This document shows positions 27,816 to 36,570 of a stretch of 64,000 bases of DNA, piece after piece; the first letter of the stretch is position 1, and every line of letters starts with the position of its first letter. Source of the stretch: Salinibacterium sp. ZJ450. GTDB lineage: Bacteria; Actinomycetota; Actinomycetes; Actinomycetales; Microbacteriaceae. The translations under genes were made by a program, and so were the position numbers. The notes beneath the pieces were generated by a model. That model worked only from the letters and a program-made list of their open reading frames with translations. It had not been told where the DNA came from and did not search any database. The stretch lies in contig NZ_CP061771.1 of the NCBI RefSeq assembly GCF_011751885.2, positions 1,178,001-1,242,000 on the forward strand. The letters are read 5' to 3'.

Positions 27816-28484
27816 GACCGACCGGAGCACCGCCACGACCTTGCCCAGCACCTCGGCGAAGTCGCCGAGGATCGGCTCGAAGTTGGAGTTGCGCGGCAAT
27901 AGCCAGGTGTGACCGTCGCGCTGCCGGAACACCTTGACGGTGGCCTCCGAATCGAGCATCGCTGCCACTATGTCGCCGTTCTCGGCCGTCTTCTGCTGTC
28001 GCACCACAACCCAGTCGCCGTCACAGATCGCGGCGTCGATCATCGAGTCGCCCACCACCTTGAGGATGAACAGATCACCCTTGCCGACCAGCTGGCGGGG
28101 GAGGGGGAACACCTCTTCGATCTGCTGCTCCGCGGTGATCGGGATGCCGGCCGCGATGCGGCCGACCATCGGAACCATGGCGGCGTCGCCGAATGGGGCA
28201 GCGGACTCGGTCGGCTCCTCCGATCCTGGCAGGTCGATCAGCACTTCGAGGGCGCGCGGACGGTTGGCGTCGCGGCGCAAATACCCGCTCAACTCGAGCT
28301 GATTCAGCTGATGCGTGACGCTGGACAGTGAGGCGAGGCCTACGGCGTCGCCGATCTCGCGCATGCTCGGCGGATAGCCGTGCTGCGCGACCGAGCGCTG
28401 AATGAACTCCAGCACCGCGAGCTGCTTCTCGCTGAGACTCTTCCGGCGGCGCGTGCGGCGCTCCGGCTGCTTGCTGTCGTCCAT
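27813..28484 (-). CDS. lexA: SOS repressor LexA
   Basis: A 223-residue repressor. The N-terminal winged helix (about residues 16-80) has [20 protein letters not shown] as its recognition region. The self-cleavage bond is Ala112-Gly113 (GRIAAGIP). The catalytic pair is Ser147 (VVGDSMID) and Lys184 (EATVKVF). ATG 28484 has an AAAGGGG site and gives the standard MDDSK start; an in-frame upstream ATG at 28523 is less likely. It represses recA and the divergent LysM gene through boxes seen here, and probably itself through a weaker box at 28592. Confidence 0.97.
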   Translation of the reverse strand: MDDSKQPERRTRRRKSLSEKQLAVLEFIQRSVAQHGYPPSMREIGDAVGLASLSSVTHQLNQLELSGYLRRDANRPRALEVLIDLPGSEEPTESAAPFGDAAMVPMVGRIAAGIPITAEQQIEEVFPLPRQLVGKGDLFILKVVGDSMIDAAICDGDWVVVRQQKTAENGDIVAAMLDSEATVKVFRQRDGHTWLLPRNSNFEPILGDFAEVLGKVVAVLRSV

Positions 28485-28591
28485 CCGTGCCCCTTTCGAC
28501 CGACTCATTCGACTGATCCACATCGAATGTCGGTGGTGCCTGATTGCCTGTGTTCAGACAATCGAAACTGTATCCAGCATTCGGGCCGTAG

Positions 28592-28607
28592 GCAAACATC
28601 TGTTCTA
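28592..28607. promoter_or_regulatory. Candidate LexA box for lexA autoregulation
   Basis: GCAAACATCTGTTCTA matches the SOS box TCGAAC-N4-GTTCGA at 9 of 12 specified positions. It lies 108 bp upstream of the lexA start. Weaker than the recA box, so assignment is tentative. Confidence 0.5.
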
Positions 28608-28664
28608 GTGTGTCGGGCCGTCACCAGCCGCATCGGTGACAGATGAATTCTTCACAGAAAACGA

Positions 28665-28696
28665 TTGACACTTCGAACATTCGAAAGTATGTTCGG
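28665..28696 (+). promoter_or_regulatory. SOS-controlled promoter of the LysM gene
   Basis: A perfect -35 TTGACA (28665-28670) is spaced 17 bp from TATGTT (28688-28693). TCGAAAGTATGTTCGG (28681-28696), an SOS box matching at 10 of 12 positions, covers the -10. An adjoining TTCGAACATTCGAA (28672-28685) offers a second overlapping half-site. LexA binding here would block RNA polymerase directly. The gap 28485-28801 contains these elements and no further gene. Confidence 0.8.
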
Positions 28697-28801
28697 AACA
28701 CAGCTTCGCATCCGGCGCTCCCGGCCGAGCGCCGGATGCGAGCTGGCCAGCATCGCCCCAGCACCGGAGCGAACAAGCACCACCGGAGAGAAGGAGTAGT
28801 A

Positions 28802-29194
28802 ATGAGCACCGCACTGATCGGCACCACACCCCGCCCCACCACGGTGGTCCGCTCCCGCCTGCGACTGACCCGACGAGGTCGGGTCGTGTTCACTGCTCTG
28901 GCCTCGCTTCCCCTCGTGGTCGGCGCGCTCGTCGTCTCGTTGAACGGCGGCGGAGCCGTCGCCACGACGGATGCCTCGATTCCGTCATTCGAGTACGTGA
29001 CCGTGGGCGCCGGCGAATCGCTGTGGGGCCTGGCCGAGTCACTCGCGCCGAGCGCCGACCCGCGCGACGTGATCACCGACATCCTCTCGCTCAACCAACT
29101 GAGCATCGGCGACGTGCATCCCGGCGTGCAGCTCGCCTTGCCCGAGGTGTACTCGAACGCCGCCCAGTTCTCCAACGCTGCGCCTTCTCAGTAA
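28802..29194 (+). CDS. LysM-domain membrane protein, probable SOS cell-division inhibitor (DivS/ChiZ/YneA-like)
   Basis: A 130-residue protein with a basic N-terminus, one transmembrane helix (about residues 28-49) and an extracytoplasmic LysM domain (about residues 60-108) that should bind peptidoglycan. Small LysM or membrane proteins next to lexA, such as Rv2719c/ChiZ, DivS and YneA, delay septation during the SOS response. The position beside lexA and an SOS box on its -10 support the same role here. AGAAGGAG lies 5 nt before the ATG. No catalytic residues are visible, so a binding or inhibitory role is more likely than hydrolysis. Confidence 0.82.
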   Translation: MSTALIGTTPRPTTVVRSRLRLTRRGRVVFTALASLPLVVGALVVSLNGGGAVATTDASIPSFEYVTVGAGESLWGLAESLAPSADPRDVITDILSLNQLSIGDVHPGVQLALPEVYSNAAQFSNAAPSQ

Positions 29195-29227
29195 GCCCCG
29201 TGGCGACGACGCCCACCGAGCGGGTTC

Positions 29228-29233
29228 TAAAAT
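29228..29233 (+). promoter_or_regulatory. -10 element of a likely leaderless hisC transcript
   Basis: TAAAAT, close to the consensus TATAAT, ends 6 nt before GTG 29240. No ribosome site lies between. Confidence 0.55.
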
Positions 29234-29239
29234 AGCTCA

Positions 29240-30316
29240 GTGACTTCTCTCGCTGACCTCCCCATCCGCGACGACCTGCGCGGTCAGACGCCATACGGCG
29301 CCCCGCAGAAGCGAGTGCCCATCGCACTCAACGTCAACGAGAACACGCATCCGATCCCCGAGGATGTGGCGCAGGACATCGTCGAGCGGATCGCGCAGGC
29401 GATCCTCACGATCAACCGCTACCCCGACCGCGAGTTCACCGAGCTGCGGGACAGCCTCGCCGGCTACCTCGGCCACGGGCTGACCCGCGACAACGTCTGG
29501 GCCGCGAACGGCTCCAACGAGGTGCTGCAGCAGATCCTGCAGGCCTTCGGCGGTCCGGGACGCAGCCTGCTCGCCTTCCCGCCCACCTACTCGATGCACT
29601 CCATCCTCGCCACGAGCACCGGAACACGCTGGCTCGAAGGCGAGCGGGATGCGGAGTTCGAGATTTTCCCCGCCACCGCGGTGCGGGCCATCACCGAGCA
29701 GCGGCCAGACATCGTCTTCTTCTGCTCGCCGAACAACCCGACTGGCACCCCCGTCTCGCTCGAGACCATCGCGGCCGCCTATGACGCCACCGACGGCATC
29801 GTCGTGGTCGATGAGGCCTATGCCGAGTTCGCCCCCACCGGCGAGCCGACGGCGCTCACCCTGCTGCCCGGCCGCCCGCGGCTGATCGTCTCGCGCACCA
29901 TGAGCAAGGCCTTCGCCTTCGCCGGCGCGCGGCTCGGCTACCTTGCGGCCGACCCGGCGATCGCCGACGCGATGCGACTGGTGCGCCTGCCGTACCACCT
30001 GTCCGCCTTGACCCAGGCTGCCGCCAACGCCGCGCTCGCGCACGCCGACGAGATGCTCGCCATGGTCGACGACATCAAGGCGCAACGCGATCGCATCGTG
30101 CGCGAGCTGACCGCGCTGGGCTACCACGCGTACACCAGCTGGTCCAACTTCGTACTGTTCGGGGGAGTGGACGACCCGAACGCGGTATTCGAGACGCTGT
30201 TGGCCGAGGGCATCCTGATCCGCGATCTCGCCATCGACGGGCACCTGCGGGTCAGCGCCGGCACCGAGGCCGAGACAACGGCGTTCCTCGCCGCGATGGC
30301 TAGGATCAAGGCATGA
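29240..30316 (+). CDS. hisC: Histidinol-phosphate aminotransferase
   Basis: A 358-residue PLP enzyme that transaminates imidazole-acetol phosphate in histidine synthesis. The N-terminal [14 protein letters not shown], the NGSNEVLQQ cofactor strand, [24 protein letters not shown] and the PLP-lysine segment [17 protein letters not shown] are all present. The GTG start is preceded at 6 nt by TAAAAT. Its stop overlaps the hisB ATG (ATGA). hisD, the usual upstream partner, is not here. Confidence 0.96.
   Translation: MTSLADLPIRDDLRGQTPYGAPQKRVPIALNVNENTHPIPEDVAQDIVERIAQAILTINRYPDREFTELRDSLAGYLGHGLTRDNVWAANGSNEVLQQILQAFGGPGRSLLAFPPTYSMHSILATSTGTRWLEGERDAEFEIFPATAVRAITEQRPDIVFFCSPNNPTGTPVSLETIAAAYDATDGIVVVDEAYAEFAPTGEPTALTLLPGRPRLIVSRTMSKAFAFAGARLGYLAADPAIADAMRLVRLPYHLSALTQAAANAALAHADEMLAMVDDIKAQRDRIVRELTALGYHAYTSWSNFVLFGGVDDPNAVFETLLAEGILIRDLAIDGHLRVSAGTEAETTAFLAAMARIKA
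30301..30306 (+). promoter_or_regulatory. Possible internal -10 for hisB
   Basis: TAGGAT inside the last hisC codons ends 6 nt before the hisB ATG. It could allow separate leaderless expression, but chance is possible inside coding DNA. Confidence 0.3.
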
Positions 30317-30921
30317 ACCAAGAGCCCCGCGTCGCCCGGATCGATCGTGCGACCAGTGAGTCGAACATCGAACTCGAACTGAACCTCGATGGCACCGGCA
30401 CGTCCGAGATCAACACCTCCGTGCCGTTCTTCGACCACATGCTCACCGCATTCTCGAAGCATTCGCTGATCGACCTGACCGTGCGGGCGCACGGCGACGT
30501 CGACATCGACGTGCACCACACCGTCGAGGACACCGGCATCGTGCTCGGACAGGCAATCCGTCAGGCGCTCGGCGACAAGGCCGGGATCGCCCGCTACGGC
30601 GACGCTCACGTGCCGCTCGACGAAGCGCTCGCCCGTGCCGTGGTCGACGTGTCTGGACGTCCCTACCTGGTGCACAGCGGCGAGCCTGCCGGTTTCGAAC
30701 ACCACCTGATCGGTGGCCACTTCACCGGATCGATGGTGCGTCACGTGTTCGAGGCGATCACGTTCCACGCCGCGCTCACCGTGCACGTCACACTGCTCGC
30801 CGGCCGTGACCCGCACCACATCGCCGAAGCGCAGTTCAAGGCCTTCGCCCGCGCCATGCGGCAAGCCATCCAATTCGACGCCCGCGTGAGCGGCGTCCCC
30901 TCAACCAAGGGTGCTCTGTAG
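30313..30921 (+). CDS. hisB: Imidazoleglycerol-phosphate dehydratase
   Basis: A 202-residue manganese-dependent dehydratase, the monofunctional actinobacterial HisB. The metal-binding histidine motifs [13 protein letters not shown] (about residue 37) and [13 protein letters not shown] (about residue 62) are clear, and a second pair appears in [11 protein letters not shown]. Length is normal. It overlaps hisC by 4 bp and precedes hisH by 3 bp. Confidence 0.97.
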   Translation: MNQEPRVARIDRATSESNIELELNLDGTGTSEINTSVPFFDHMLTAFSKHSLIDLTVRAHGDVDIDVHHTVEDTGIVLGQAIRQALGDKAGIARYGDAHVPLDEALARAVVDVSGRPYLVHSGEPAGFEHHLIGGHFTGSMVRHVFEAITFHAALTVHVTLLAGRDPHHIAEAQFKAFARAMRQAIQFDARVSGVPSTKGAL

Positions 30922-30924
30922 ATC

Positions 30925-31557
30925 GTGGCCACACCTACCGTCGTCGTCCTCGACTACGGCTCCGGAAACATTCACTCAGCGGCGAAAGCCGTGGAGCGCG
31001 CGGGCGCCCGCGTCGAGCTGACCGCCGACCGGGCGAAGGTCGCCGCAGCCGATGGCCTGCTGGTCCCCGGGGTCGGCGCCTTCGCCGCGGTGATGCAGCA
31101 ACTGCGCGCCGTGCGCGGTGACGAGATGATCGACCGCCGCCTCGCCGGTGGCCGGCCGGTGCTCGGCATCTGTGTGGGCATGCAGGTGCTGTTCGATCGC
31201 GGCATCGAACGGGGCATCGACACCGAGGGAATCGGCGAATGGCCAGGCACCGTCACCGAGCTGGAGGCCGACGTGCTCCCGCACATGGGCTGGAACACGG
31301 TCGAGGCGCCGGAAGACTCCGCACTGTTCTCTGGTGTCCGCGACGAACGTTTCTACTTCGTGCACTCCAACGCCGCGCAGCGCTGGTCGCTTGACGTGCA
31401 GCCTCCGCTGCCGGCCCCGCGGCTGACCTGGGCGACCCACGGCACCCGCTTCCTCGCCGCCGTCGAGAACGGCCCGCTGTGGGCCACCCAGTTCCATCCC
31501 GAGAAGTCGGGCGAGCCCGGCATCCGGTTGCTCCGCAACTGGCTGGACAGCCTGTAG
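30925..31557 (+). CDS. hisH: Imidazole glycerol phosphate synthase, glutamine amidotransferase subunit
   Basis: A 210-residue class I glutaminase that supplies ammonia to HisF. The nucleophile is Cys83 in [10 protein letters not shown]. The His-Glu part of the triad is in [13 protein letters not shown] near residue 192. [10 protein letters not shown] forms the oxyanion strand. Its partner hisF is not in this window. GTG start, 3 bp after hisB. Confidence 0.96.
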   Translation: MATPTVVVLDYGSGNIHSAAKAVERAGARVELTADRAKVAAADGLLVPGVGAFAAVMQQLRAVRGDEMIDRRLAGGRPVLGICVGMQVLFDRGIERGIDTEGIGEWPGTVTELEADVLPHMGWNTVEAPEDSALFSGVRDERFYFVHSNAAQRWSLDVQPPLPAPRLTWATHGTRFLAAVENGPLWATQFHPEKSGEPGIRLLRNWLDSL

Positions 31558-31628
31558 GCCGTGCCCGGTCTGGAGGAGTACGATCTTGTGTTTGTGCTTT
31601 CTGGCACCACACCCCAACCAAGGACATC

Positions 31629-32378
31629 ATGAGCGAGTTCAATACCACTCCGGCCCTGACCCTGTTGCCGGCCGTCGACGTGGCAGACGGCAAGGCCGTT
31701 CGCCTGACGCAGGGCGCGGCGGGCAGTGAAACCAACTACGGCGACCCAGTGGATGCCGCGGAGGCCTGGGTCAGCCAGGGGGCCGAATGGATCCACCTCG
31801 TCGACCTCGACGCCGCCTTCGGGCGTGGCAACAACCGCAGCGTCATCAAGCGGGTGATCAAGAACATTCCGCGTTCGGTCAACATTGAGCTGTCCGGTGG
31901 CATCCGTGACGACGCCAGCCTCGAGGCCGCACTCGCGACCGGCGCCAAGCGCATCAACCTCGGCACCGCCGCACTGGAGAACCCGGAGTGGGCTGCCCAC
32001 GTGATCTCGGAGTATGGCGAGGCGATCGCAGTCGGCCTCGACGTACGAGGCACCACCCTGGCCGCACGCGGCTGGACCGAAGAGGGCGGCGACATCTGGA
32101 CGGTCATGGAGCGGCTCGAGGCCGCAGGATGCAGCCGTTATGTCGTCACCGACGTGACCAAGGATGGCACTCTCAAGGGACCGAACATCCCGTTGCTGGT
32201 CGAGGTGCTCGAGCGCACCGACAAGCCGGTGATCGCCTCAGGCGGGGTCGCCAGCCTCGACGACATCGCGGCACTGCGCGAGCTGGTGCCCCAGGGACTT
32301 GAAGGCGCCATCGTCGGCAAGGCGCTGTACGCCCAGGCCTTCACGCTGGCCGAGGCGCTCGACGTCGCCGGCAACTAA
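31629..32378 (+). CDS. priA: Phosphoribosyl isomerase PriA/HisA
   Basis: A 249-residue TIM-barrel isomerase. ProFAR isomerisation uses aspartates in [15 protein letters not shown] (Asp17) and [14 protein letters not shown]. In many Actinobacteria this protein also performs the TrpF reaction and is called PriA; no trpF is visible in the window, but dual function cannot be proved from sequence. The two phosphate loops (LSGGIRDD and [10 protein letters not shown]) are present. ATG 31629 has an AAGG site; the frame upstream is a hisH shadow. Confidence 0.93.
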   Translation: MSEFNTTPALTLLPAVDVADGKAVRLTQGAAGSETNYGDPVDAAEAWVSQGAEWIHLVDLDAAFGRGNNRSVIKRVIKNIPRSVNIELSGGIRDDASLEAALATGAKRINLGTAALENPEWAAHVISEYGEAIAVGLDVRGTTLAARGWTEEGGDIWTVMERLEAAGCSRYVVTDVTKDGTLKGPNIPLLVEVLERTDKPVIASGGVASLDDIAALRELVPQGLEGAIVGKALYAQAFTLAEALDVAGN

Positions 32379-32381
32379 CAC

Positions 32382-33137
32382 ATGGCACTGGCCGACTCGG
32401 CTGGCGTCCCCTGGGAGGGGCGCCACTTCGAGTCGAACACGCGCTCGAGCGATGACGGGTCCGCGCCCCAGCCGTTGATCGACGCGCTCGCGAGGTTCCA
32501 CGCCGGGGAGGCCACCGAGTCCGCCGTCGTTGATGCGCTGCGCGAATCCCGTCTGCTGATCCCGCTGGTCGCCCACCTCGGCGAGGCGGGCATCAGCGAC
32601 AGCGGGCACACCATCGACAAGAGCCAGGAACTGTCGATCGTCACCGTCGCCGGACCGGACGGGCGCAACGTTCTGCCGGTCTTCTCCTCGGTCGACGCCA
32701 TGCAGCGCTGGAACGAGAAGGCACGGCCGGTACCGGCCGACGGCATCCGCGTCGCCCTCGCCGCCGCCAGCGAGAACACCGACATCGTCGTGCTCGACCC
32801 GCTCTCCGACACCGAGTTCGTGGTGCGCCGCCCGGCGTTGTGGGCCATCGCGCAGGGCAAGCCCTGGCTGCCGAGCTACCGCGACCCGCAGGTGGTTGAG
32901 GCGTTCACCAGCAGCATCGTGACCGAACCGAGTGTGGTCGAGGTGCGGCTGGCCGCCGGCGACCCGGCCGCCCGGTTCGCCGGTGCCGAGGTGCTGGTGT
33001 CCCTCACCCTGATCGACGGGCTCAGCCAGGGTTCCCTCGCCGATGTGCTGGAGCGGCTGCAGGCCGAGTGGGCGGCCAGCACCGTGATCGCGGAACGCGT
33101 TGACTCGCTGACGGTGAGACTGTTCGCCTCACGCTGA
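32382..33137 (+). CDS. SseB-family protein
   Basis: A 251-residue protein resembling the SseB N-terminal fold. The pattern SRLLIPLVAHLG near residue 50, LPVFSSVDAMQRW near residue 103 and a closing strand LDPLSDTEFVVRRPALWAIA are typical. It is usually found just after hisA in Microbacteriaceae-like genomes. SseB-type proteins have no settled biochemical role; no catalytic motif is visible. Its ATG follows hisA by 3 bp, so it is cotranscribed. Confidence 0.8.
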   Translation: MALADSAGVPWEGRHFESNTRSSDDGSAPQPLIDALARFHAGEATESAVVDALRESRLLIPLVAHLGEAGISDSGHTIDKSQELSIVTVAGPDGRNVLPVFSSVDAMQRWNEKARPVPADGIRVALAAASENTDIVVLDPLSDTEFVVRRPALWAIAQGKPWLPSYRDPQVVEAFTSSIVTEPSVVEVRLAAGDPAARFAGAEVLVSLTLIDGLSQGSLADVLERLQAEWAASTVIAERVDSLTVRLFASR

Positions 33138-33172
33138 CCCGGTCACGCTGACCCGCACGTCACGCTGACTCG
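33129..33172 (+). repeat. Three copies of a TCACGCTGACYCG repeat
   Basis: Copies begin at 33129, 33143 and 33160. The first contains the stop codon of the SseB-family gene. The spacing is irregular and the function is unknown. Confidence 0.7.
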
Positions 33173-33226
33173 CACTGATCAGACTTGATTGACGCCTCCG
33201 GAGGCTGGGAGGACAATCGAGGGTGC

Positions 33227-34666
33227 ATGCATCGTGGCTTGCAGAATTCAGGTGTTGTGGTGGAAATCGACAGCGTCGGTCCTGGGTCAGGCAGCATCCG
33301 CCCGACTCTGCAGTACAGTCCCGTGATTGATGACGTGGCCGAGCGGGCAAAACGCTGGCTCGAGAACATCGATGACAGGCCGATCCCCGCCGAGGCCACC
33401 ATCGATCAGGTCAAGGCGGCGCTCGGGCACACCCTGCGCGACACCGGCGCCGACCCGTCAGCTGTGATCGACAGGCTGGTTTCCGCGGTCGAGCCGGGGC
33501 TGATGACCATGCAGTCGCCCCGCTTCTTCGGCTGGGTCATCGGCGGCACCCAACCGGTGGCTCTCGCCGCGGACTGGCTGGTGAGCACCTGGGATCAGAA
33601 CGCTGGAATGCGTGCCCCCACCCCCGGCGTGTTTGCCGCGGAGGAGCTGGCGGGGGAGTGGGTGCTCGATCTGCTCGGCTTGCCCGCCACGGCGGCGGTC
33701 AGTTTCGTCACCGGGGCAACCATGGCGAACTTCGTCGGCCTCGCGGCGGGCCGGCAGTACGTGCTCGCCGACCACGGCTGGGACGTCAACCGTGATGGCC
33801 TGACCGGTGCGCCGCGCATCCATTTCATTGCCGGTGAGGAACGGCACGGCGCCATCGACCTGGCGGGGCGCTACCTCGGCCTCGGTGAGGCCACCCTGGT
33901 CAAGTCCGACGCCCAAGGCCGCATTCGGGTGGACCTGCTCGCCGACACCTTCGCGGACATGCCGGGCCCGAAGATTCTCTGCCTGCAGGCCGGTAACGTC
34001 CATTCCGGCTCGTTCGACGACCTCTGGGCGGCGGTCGAGGTGGGGCACGCCGCCGGCGCGTGGGTGCACATCGACGGGGCGTTCGGCCTGTGGGCTGCCG
34101 CATCCCCGCGCTACAAGTCGCTGATGGAGGGTCACGTGCGCGCTGACTCCTGGGCAACCGACGCGCACAAGACCCTGAACGTGCCCTACGACTGCGGCAT
34201 CGCCATCGTCGCGCATCCCGAGGCGATGACCGGCGCATTCGGCATGCACGCCGAATACCTGCCGACCGCCGAAGCCGGCAACGCATACGATCGGGTTCCC
34301 GAGCTGTCCCGCCGTGCCCGCGGCGTGCCGGTCTGGGCCACGCTGAACGCCCTCGGACGCAACGGCGTCACCGCCCTCGTCGACGGACTCGCGGATGCCG
34401 CAGCCGCACTGGCCGCGGGCCTTCGCACACTGCCCGGGGCGAAGATCGTCAACGACGTGGTCTTCACCCAGGTGTGCTTGGCGATGGCCGATGACGCCAC
34501 CACCCTCACCGTCGGTCAGCGACTCAACGACGAGGGTGTGGCGTTCGCGTCACCATCCACGTGGCGTGGCCGCGCGGTGCTGCGGTTCTCCGTCAGCAAC
34601 TGGGCGACGGATGCCACGGACGTGGAACGAACCGTGGAGGCGGTTCGCCGCGCGATAACCAGTTAG
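33227..34666 (+). CDS. Group II PLP-dependent decarboxylase/aminotransferase-like protein
   Basis: A protein of about 479 residues of the pyridoxal-phosphate-dependent decarboxylase (glutamate/aromatic amino acid decarboxylase) family. The PLP lysine lies in ATDAHKTLNVPYDCG. VTGATMANFVGLAAGR and AWVHIDGAFGLWA form the cofactor pocket, and QSPRFFGWVIGG is the substrate-side N-terminal motif. Members act on glutamate, tyrosine, tryptophan or related substrates; the exact substrate is not clear here. The start is uncertain: ATG 33227 has a GAGGG site, while TTG 33185 or GTG 33257/33260 are alternatives. It converges on the DUF1844 gene. Confidence 0.85.
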   Translation: MHRGLQNSGVVVEIDSVGPGSGSIRPTLQYSPVIDDVAERAKRWLENIDDRPIPAEATIDQVKAALGHTLRDTGADPSAVIDRLVSAVEPGLMTMQSPRFFGWVIGGTQPVALAADWLVSTWDQNAGMRAPTPGVFAAEELAGEWVLDLLGLPATAAVSFVTGATMANFVGLAAGRQYVLADHGWDVNRDGLTGAPRIHFIAGEERHGAIDLAGRYLGLGEATLVKSDAQGRIRVDLLADTFADMPGPKILCLQAGNVHSGSFDDLWAAVEVGHAAGAWVHIDGAFGLWAAASPRYKSLMEGHVRADSWATDAHKTLNVPYDCGIAIVAHPEAMTGAFGMHAEYLPTAEAGNAYDRVPELSRRARGVPVWATLNALGRNGVTALVDGLADAAAALAAGLRTLPGAKIVNDVVFTQVCLAMADDATTLTVGQRLNDEGVAFASPSTWRGRAVLRFSVSNWATDATDVERTVEAVRRAITS

Positions 34667-34668
34667 CG

Positions 34669-34998
34669 CTAGTTGACCGGGCCGGTGTACTTCTCGCCGG
34701 GGCCCTTGCCCGGCTCGTCGGGGAACGGCGATGCCTCACGGAACGCCAGCTGAACGGTGCGCAGTCCGTCACGCAGCGCCAGCGCGTGGTGGTCGCCCAG
34801 GAAGGGCGCGGATGCGGTGACCAGCCCTGCCAAGGCGGTGATCAGCTTGCGGGCCTCATCGAGATCCGTGGCGGCGTCGCCCTCTTCGGCCAGACCACAC
34901 TTCACTGCTGCGGCGCTGAGCAGGTGGATCGCGACGGTGTTGATGACCTCAACCGCCGGAACCTCAGCGATGTCGCGGATCTCATCTAGCTCGCTCAT
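34669..34998 (-). CDS. DUF1844 domain-containing protein
   Basis: A 109-residue cytoplasmic protein matching DUF1844, with VEVINTVAIHLLSAAAVKCG (about residues 15-34) and ITALAGLVTASAPFLG. It is conserved beside infC in Actinobacteria and is of unknown function. A GAGGAAA site precedes the ATG. It is divergent from infC across 243 bp. Confidence 0.88.
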   Translation of the reverse strand: MSELDEIRDIAEVPAVEVINTVAIHLLSAAAVKCGLAEEGDAATDLDEARKLITALAGLVTASAPFLGDHHALALRDGLRTVQLAFREASPFPDEPGKGPGEKYTGPVN

Positions 34999-35020
34999 TT
35001 GTGTTTCCTCTGTTATCCTT

Positions 35021-35241
35021 GTGCAGGCTCCGGGGCTTATCCCCGGTACGAAAGTGGAGATTCTCCCACCCGCGCTTGACCGTTAGACAAGGTTACCGGG
35101 TAGTTACACCCCGCCCGTGCGGTCCATTTGGATCATTCGGGTAGTCAGGGTGTGAGCGCGTGAGCGTGTGTATTTCCTCTTTCGTTGACCAATCGGCGCC
35201 CGCCGACTGGTGCTGCAGCTTCGTAGAACGAGGAGATACGT
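35021..35241 (+). promoter_or_regulatory. Structured 5' leader region of infC-rpmI-rplT
   Basis: Two hairpins stand at its start: CCGGGG/CCCCGG (35030-35035 with 35041-35046) and GTGG-A-GA/TC-CCAC (35054-35069). TATCCT at 35014-35019 could be a -10. The operon encodes IF-3, L35 and L20, which in other bacteria is autoregulated by IF-3 or L20 binding to its leader. A cognate regulator here is inferred, not shown. Confidence 0.5.
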
Positions 35242-35871
35242 ATTAGCGATCCCAGAACTAACGACCGAATCCGGGTACCCGAAGTCCGACTTGTCGGACC
35301 GGCCGGAGAGCAGGTCGGCGTCGTCAAGATCGAGGTCGCTCTGCGACTCGCACAGGAGGCCGACCTGGATTTGGTGGAGGTTGCTCCCAACTCCAAGCCC
35401 CCTGTTGCCAAGATCATGGACTACGGAAAGTTCAAATACGAGGCTGCGCAGAAGGCCAAGGACGCCAGGCGCAACCAGGCGAACACGATCCTCAAAGAGG
35501 TTCGTTTCCGTCTCAAGATCGACAAGCACGACTACGAGACCAAGCGCAAGCGCGCTGAAGGGTTCTTGAAGGCGGGGGACAAGGTCAAGGCCATGATCCT
35601 CTTCCGCGGCCGTGAGCAGTCACGCCCCGACCAGGGTGTGCGCCTGCTGCAGAAGTTTGCCGAGGATGTCGCGGAGTTCGGAACAGTCGAATCGAGCCCC
35701 ACCATCGACGGTCGAAACATGGTCATGGTCATTGGCCCGCTGAAGAACAAGGCGGATGCCAAGGCGGAGGCTAACGCGAAGCGTGCAAGCGAAAAAGCTC
35801 ACGACAAAGCACACGACACCACACAGCACGAGACAGAACAGCACGAGACAACAGAGGAAGAAAATGCCTAA
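35242..35871 (+). CDS. infC: Translation initiation factor IF-3, AUU start
   Basis: A 209-residue IF-3 that blocks premature subunit joining and checks start-codon fidelity. Homology runs back through [19 protein letters not shown] to an ATT codon at 35242, with no ATG/GTG/TTG in the right place. An optimal GAGGAG site (35230-35235) lies 6 nt before it. AUU starts on infC are the classic device by which IF-3 represses its own translation. An internal ATG-like start near 35371 would remove most of the N-domain. The C-terminus has a His/Thr/Glu-rich tail. rpmI overlaps the stop by 8 bp. Confidence 0.95.
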   Translation: MSDPRTNDRIRVPEVRLVGPAGEQVGVVKIEVALRLAQEADLDLVEVAPNSKPPVAKIMDYGKFKYEAAQKAKDARRNQANTILKEVRFRLKIDKHDYETKRKRAEGFLKAGDKVKAMILFRGREQSRPDQGVRLLQKFAEDVAEFGTVESSPTIDGRNMVMVIGPLKNKADAKAEANAKRASEKAHDKAHDTTQHETEQHETTEEENA

Positions 35872-36058
35872 GCAGAAGACGCACTCCGGTGCCAAGAAGC
35901 GCTTCAAGCTCACCGGTTCCGGCAAGATCATGAAGCAGCAGTCCGGTATGCGCCACAACCTGGAGGTCAAGTCGACCGACCGCAAGCGTCGCTTGAACCA
36001 GGACCAGGTCGTTGCTCCGGCAGACGTCAAGTCGATCAAGAAGCTCCTCGGCAAGTAA
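35864..36058 (+). CDS. rpmI: 50S ribosomal protein L35
   Basis: A 64-residue basic protein with the L35 pattern [20 protein letters not shown] and [17 protein letters not shown]. Its ATG lies inside the last infC codons, so translation is coupled. A GAGGAAG site precedes it. rplT follows after 13 bp. Confidence 0.98.
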   Translation: MPKQKTHSGAKKRFKLTGSGKIMKQQSGMRHNLEVKSTDRKRRLNQDQVVAPADVKSIKKLLGK

Positions 36059-36071
36059 GGATTAGAGACAA

Positions 36072-36464
36072 ATGGCAAGAGTAAAAAGAGCGGTCAACGC
36101 CGCCAAGAAGCGTCGCGTAATCCTTGAGCGGGCCGAGGGCTACCGCGGTCAGCGTTCGCGCCTGTACCGCAAGGCCAAGGAGCAGGTCACTCACTCGCTG
36201 GTTTACAGCTACCGTGACCGTCGCGCCAAGAAGGGCGAGTTCCGTCGCCTCTGGATCCAGCGCATCAACGCCGCGTCGCGCGCGAACGGCCTGACCTACA
36301 ACCGCCTCATCCAGGGTCTTGGCCTGGCTGGCGTCGAGGTCGACCGTCGCATCCTCGCCGACCTCGCCGTCAACAACCCCGAGACCTTCGCGGCTCTGGT
36401 TCAGACCGCGAAGAAGGCCCTGCCCGCCGACACCTCGGCACCCAAGGCAGACGCCGCCGCGTAA
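36072..36464 (+). CDS. rplT: 50S ribosomal protein L20
   Basis: A 130-residue early-assembly protein of the large subunit. The basic N-terminal extension ([20 protein letters not shown]) and the globular part ([20 protein letters not shown]) are canonical. It ends the infC operon and is followed by a strong terminator. In other bacteria L20 represses this operon. Confidence 0.98.
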   Translation: MARVKRAVNAAKKRRVILERAEGYRGQRSRLYRKAKEQVTHSLVYSYRDRRAKKGEFRRLWIQRINAASRANGLTYNRLIQGLGLAGVEVDRRILADLAVNNPETFAALVQTAKKALPADTSAPKADAAA

Positions 36465-36499
36465 GCAGCACCTCTGCGTATGCAGAATCTCTGAACGAG

Positions 36500-36541
36500 A
36501 GGCCCCGACGGGCACCTGACACGGTGCCCGGTTCGGGGCCT
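36500..36541 (+). terminator. Two-part hairpin terminator of the infC operon
   Basis: An outer stem AGGCCCCG/CGGGGCCT (36500-36507 with 36534-36541) encloses an inner stem CGGGCACC/GGTGCCCG (36509-36516 with 36523-36530). The loop is 6 nt, and TTTC follows. Confidence 0.85.
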
Positions 36542-36558
36542 TTCGTCTGCGCGGCCCA

Positions 36559-36564
36559 TAAACT
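36559..36564 (+). promoter_or_regulatory. -10 element of a likely leaderless trmH-type gene
   Basis: TAAACT ends 6 nt before ATG 36571, and no ribosome site is visible. Confidence 0.5.
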
Positions 36565-36570
36565 GGGGGC

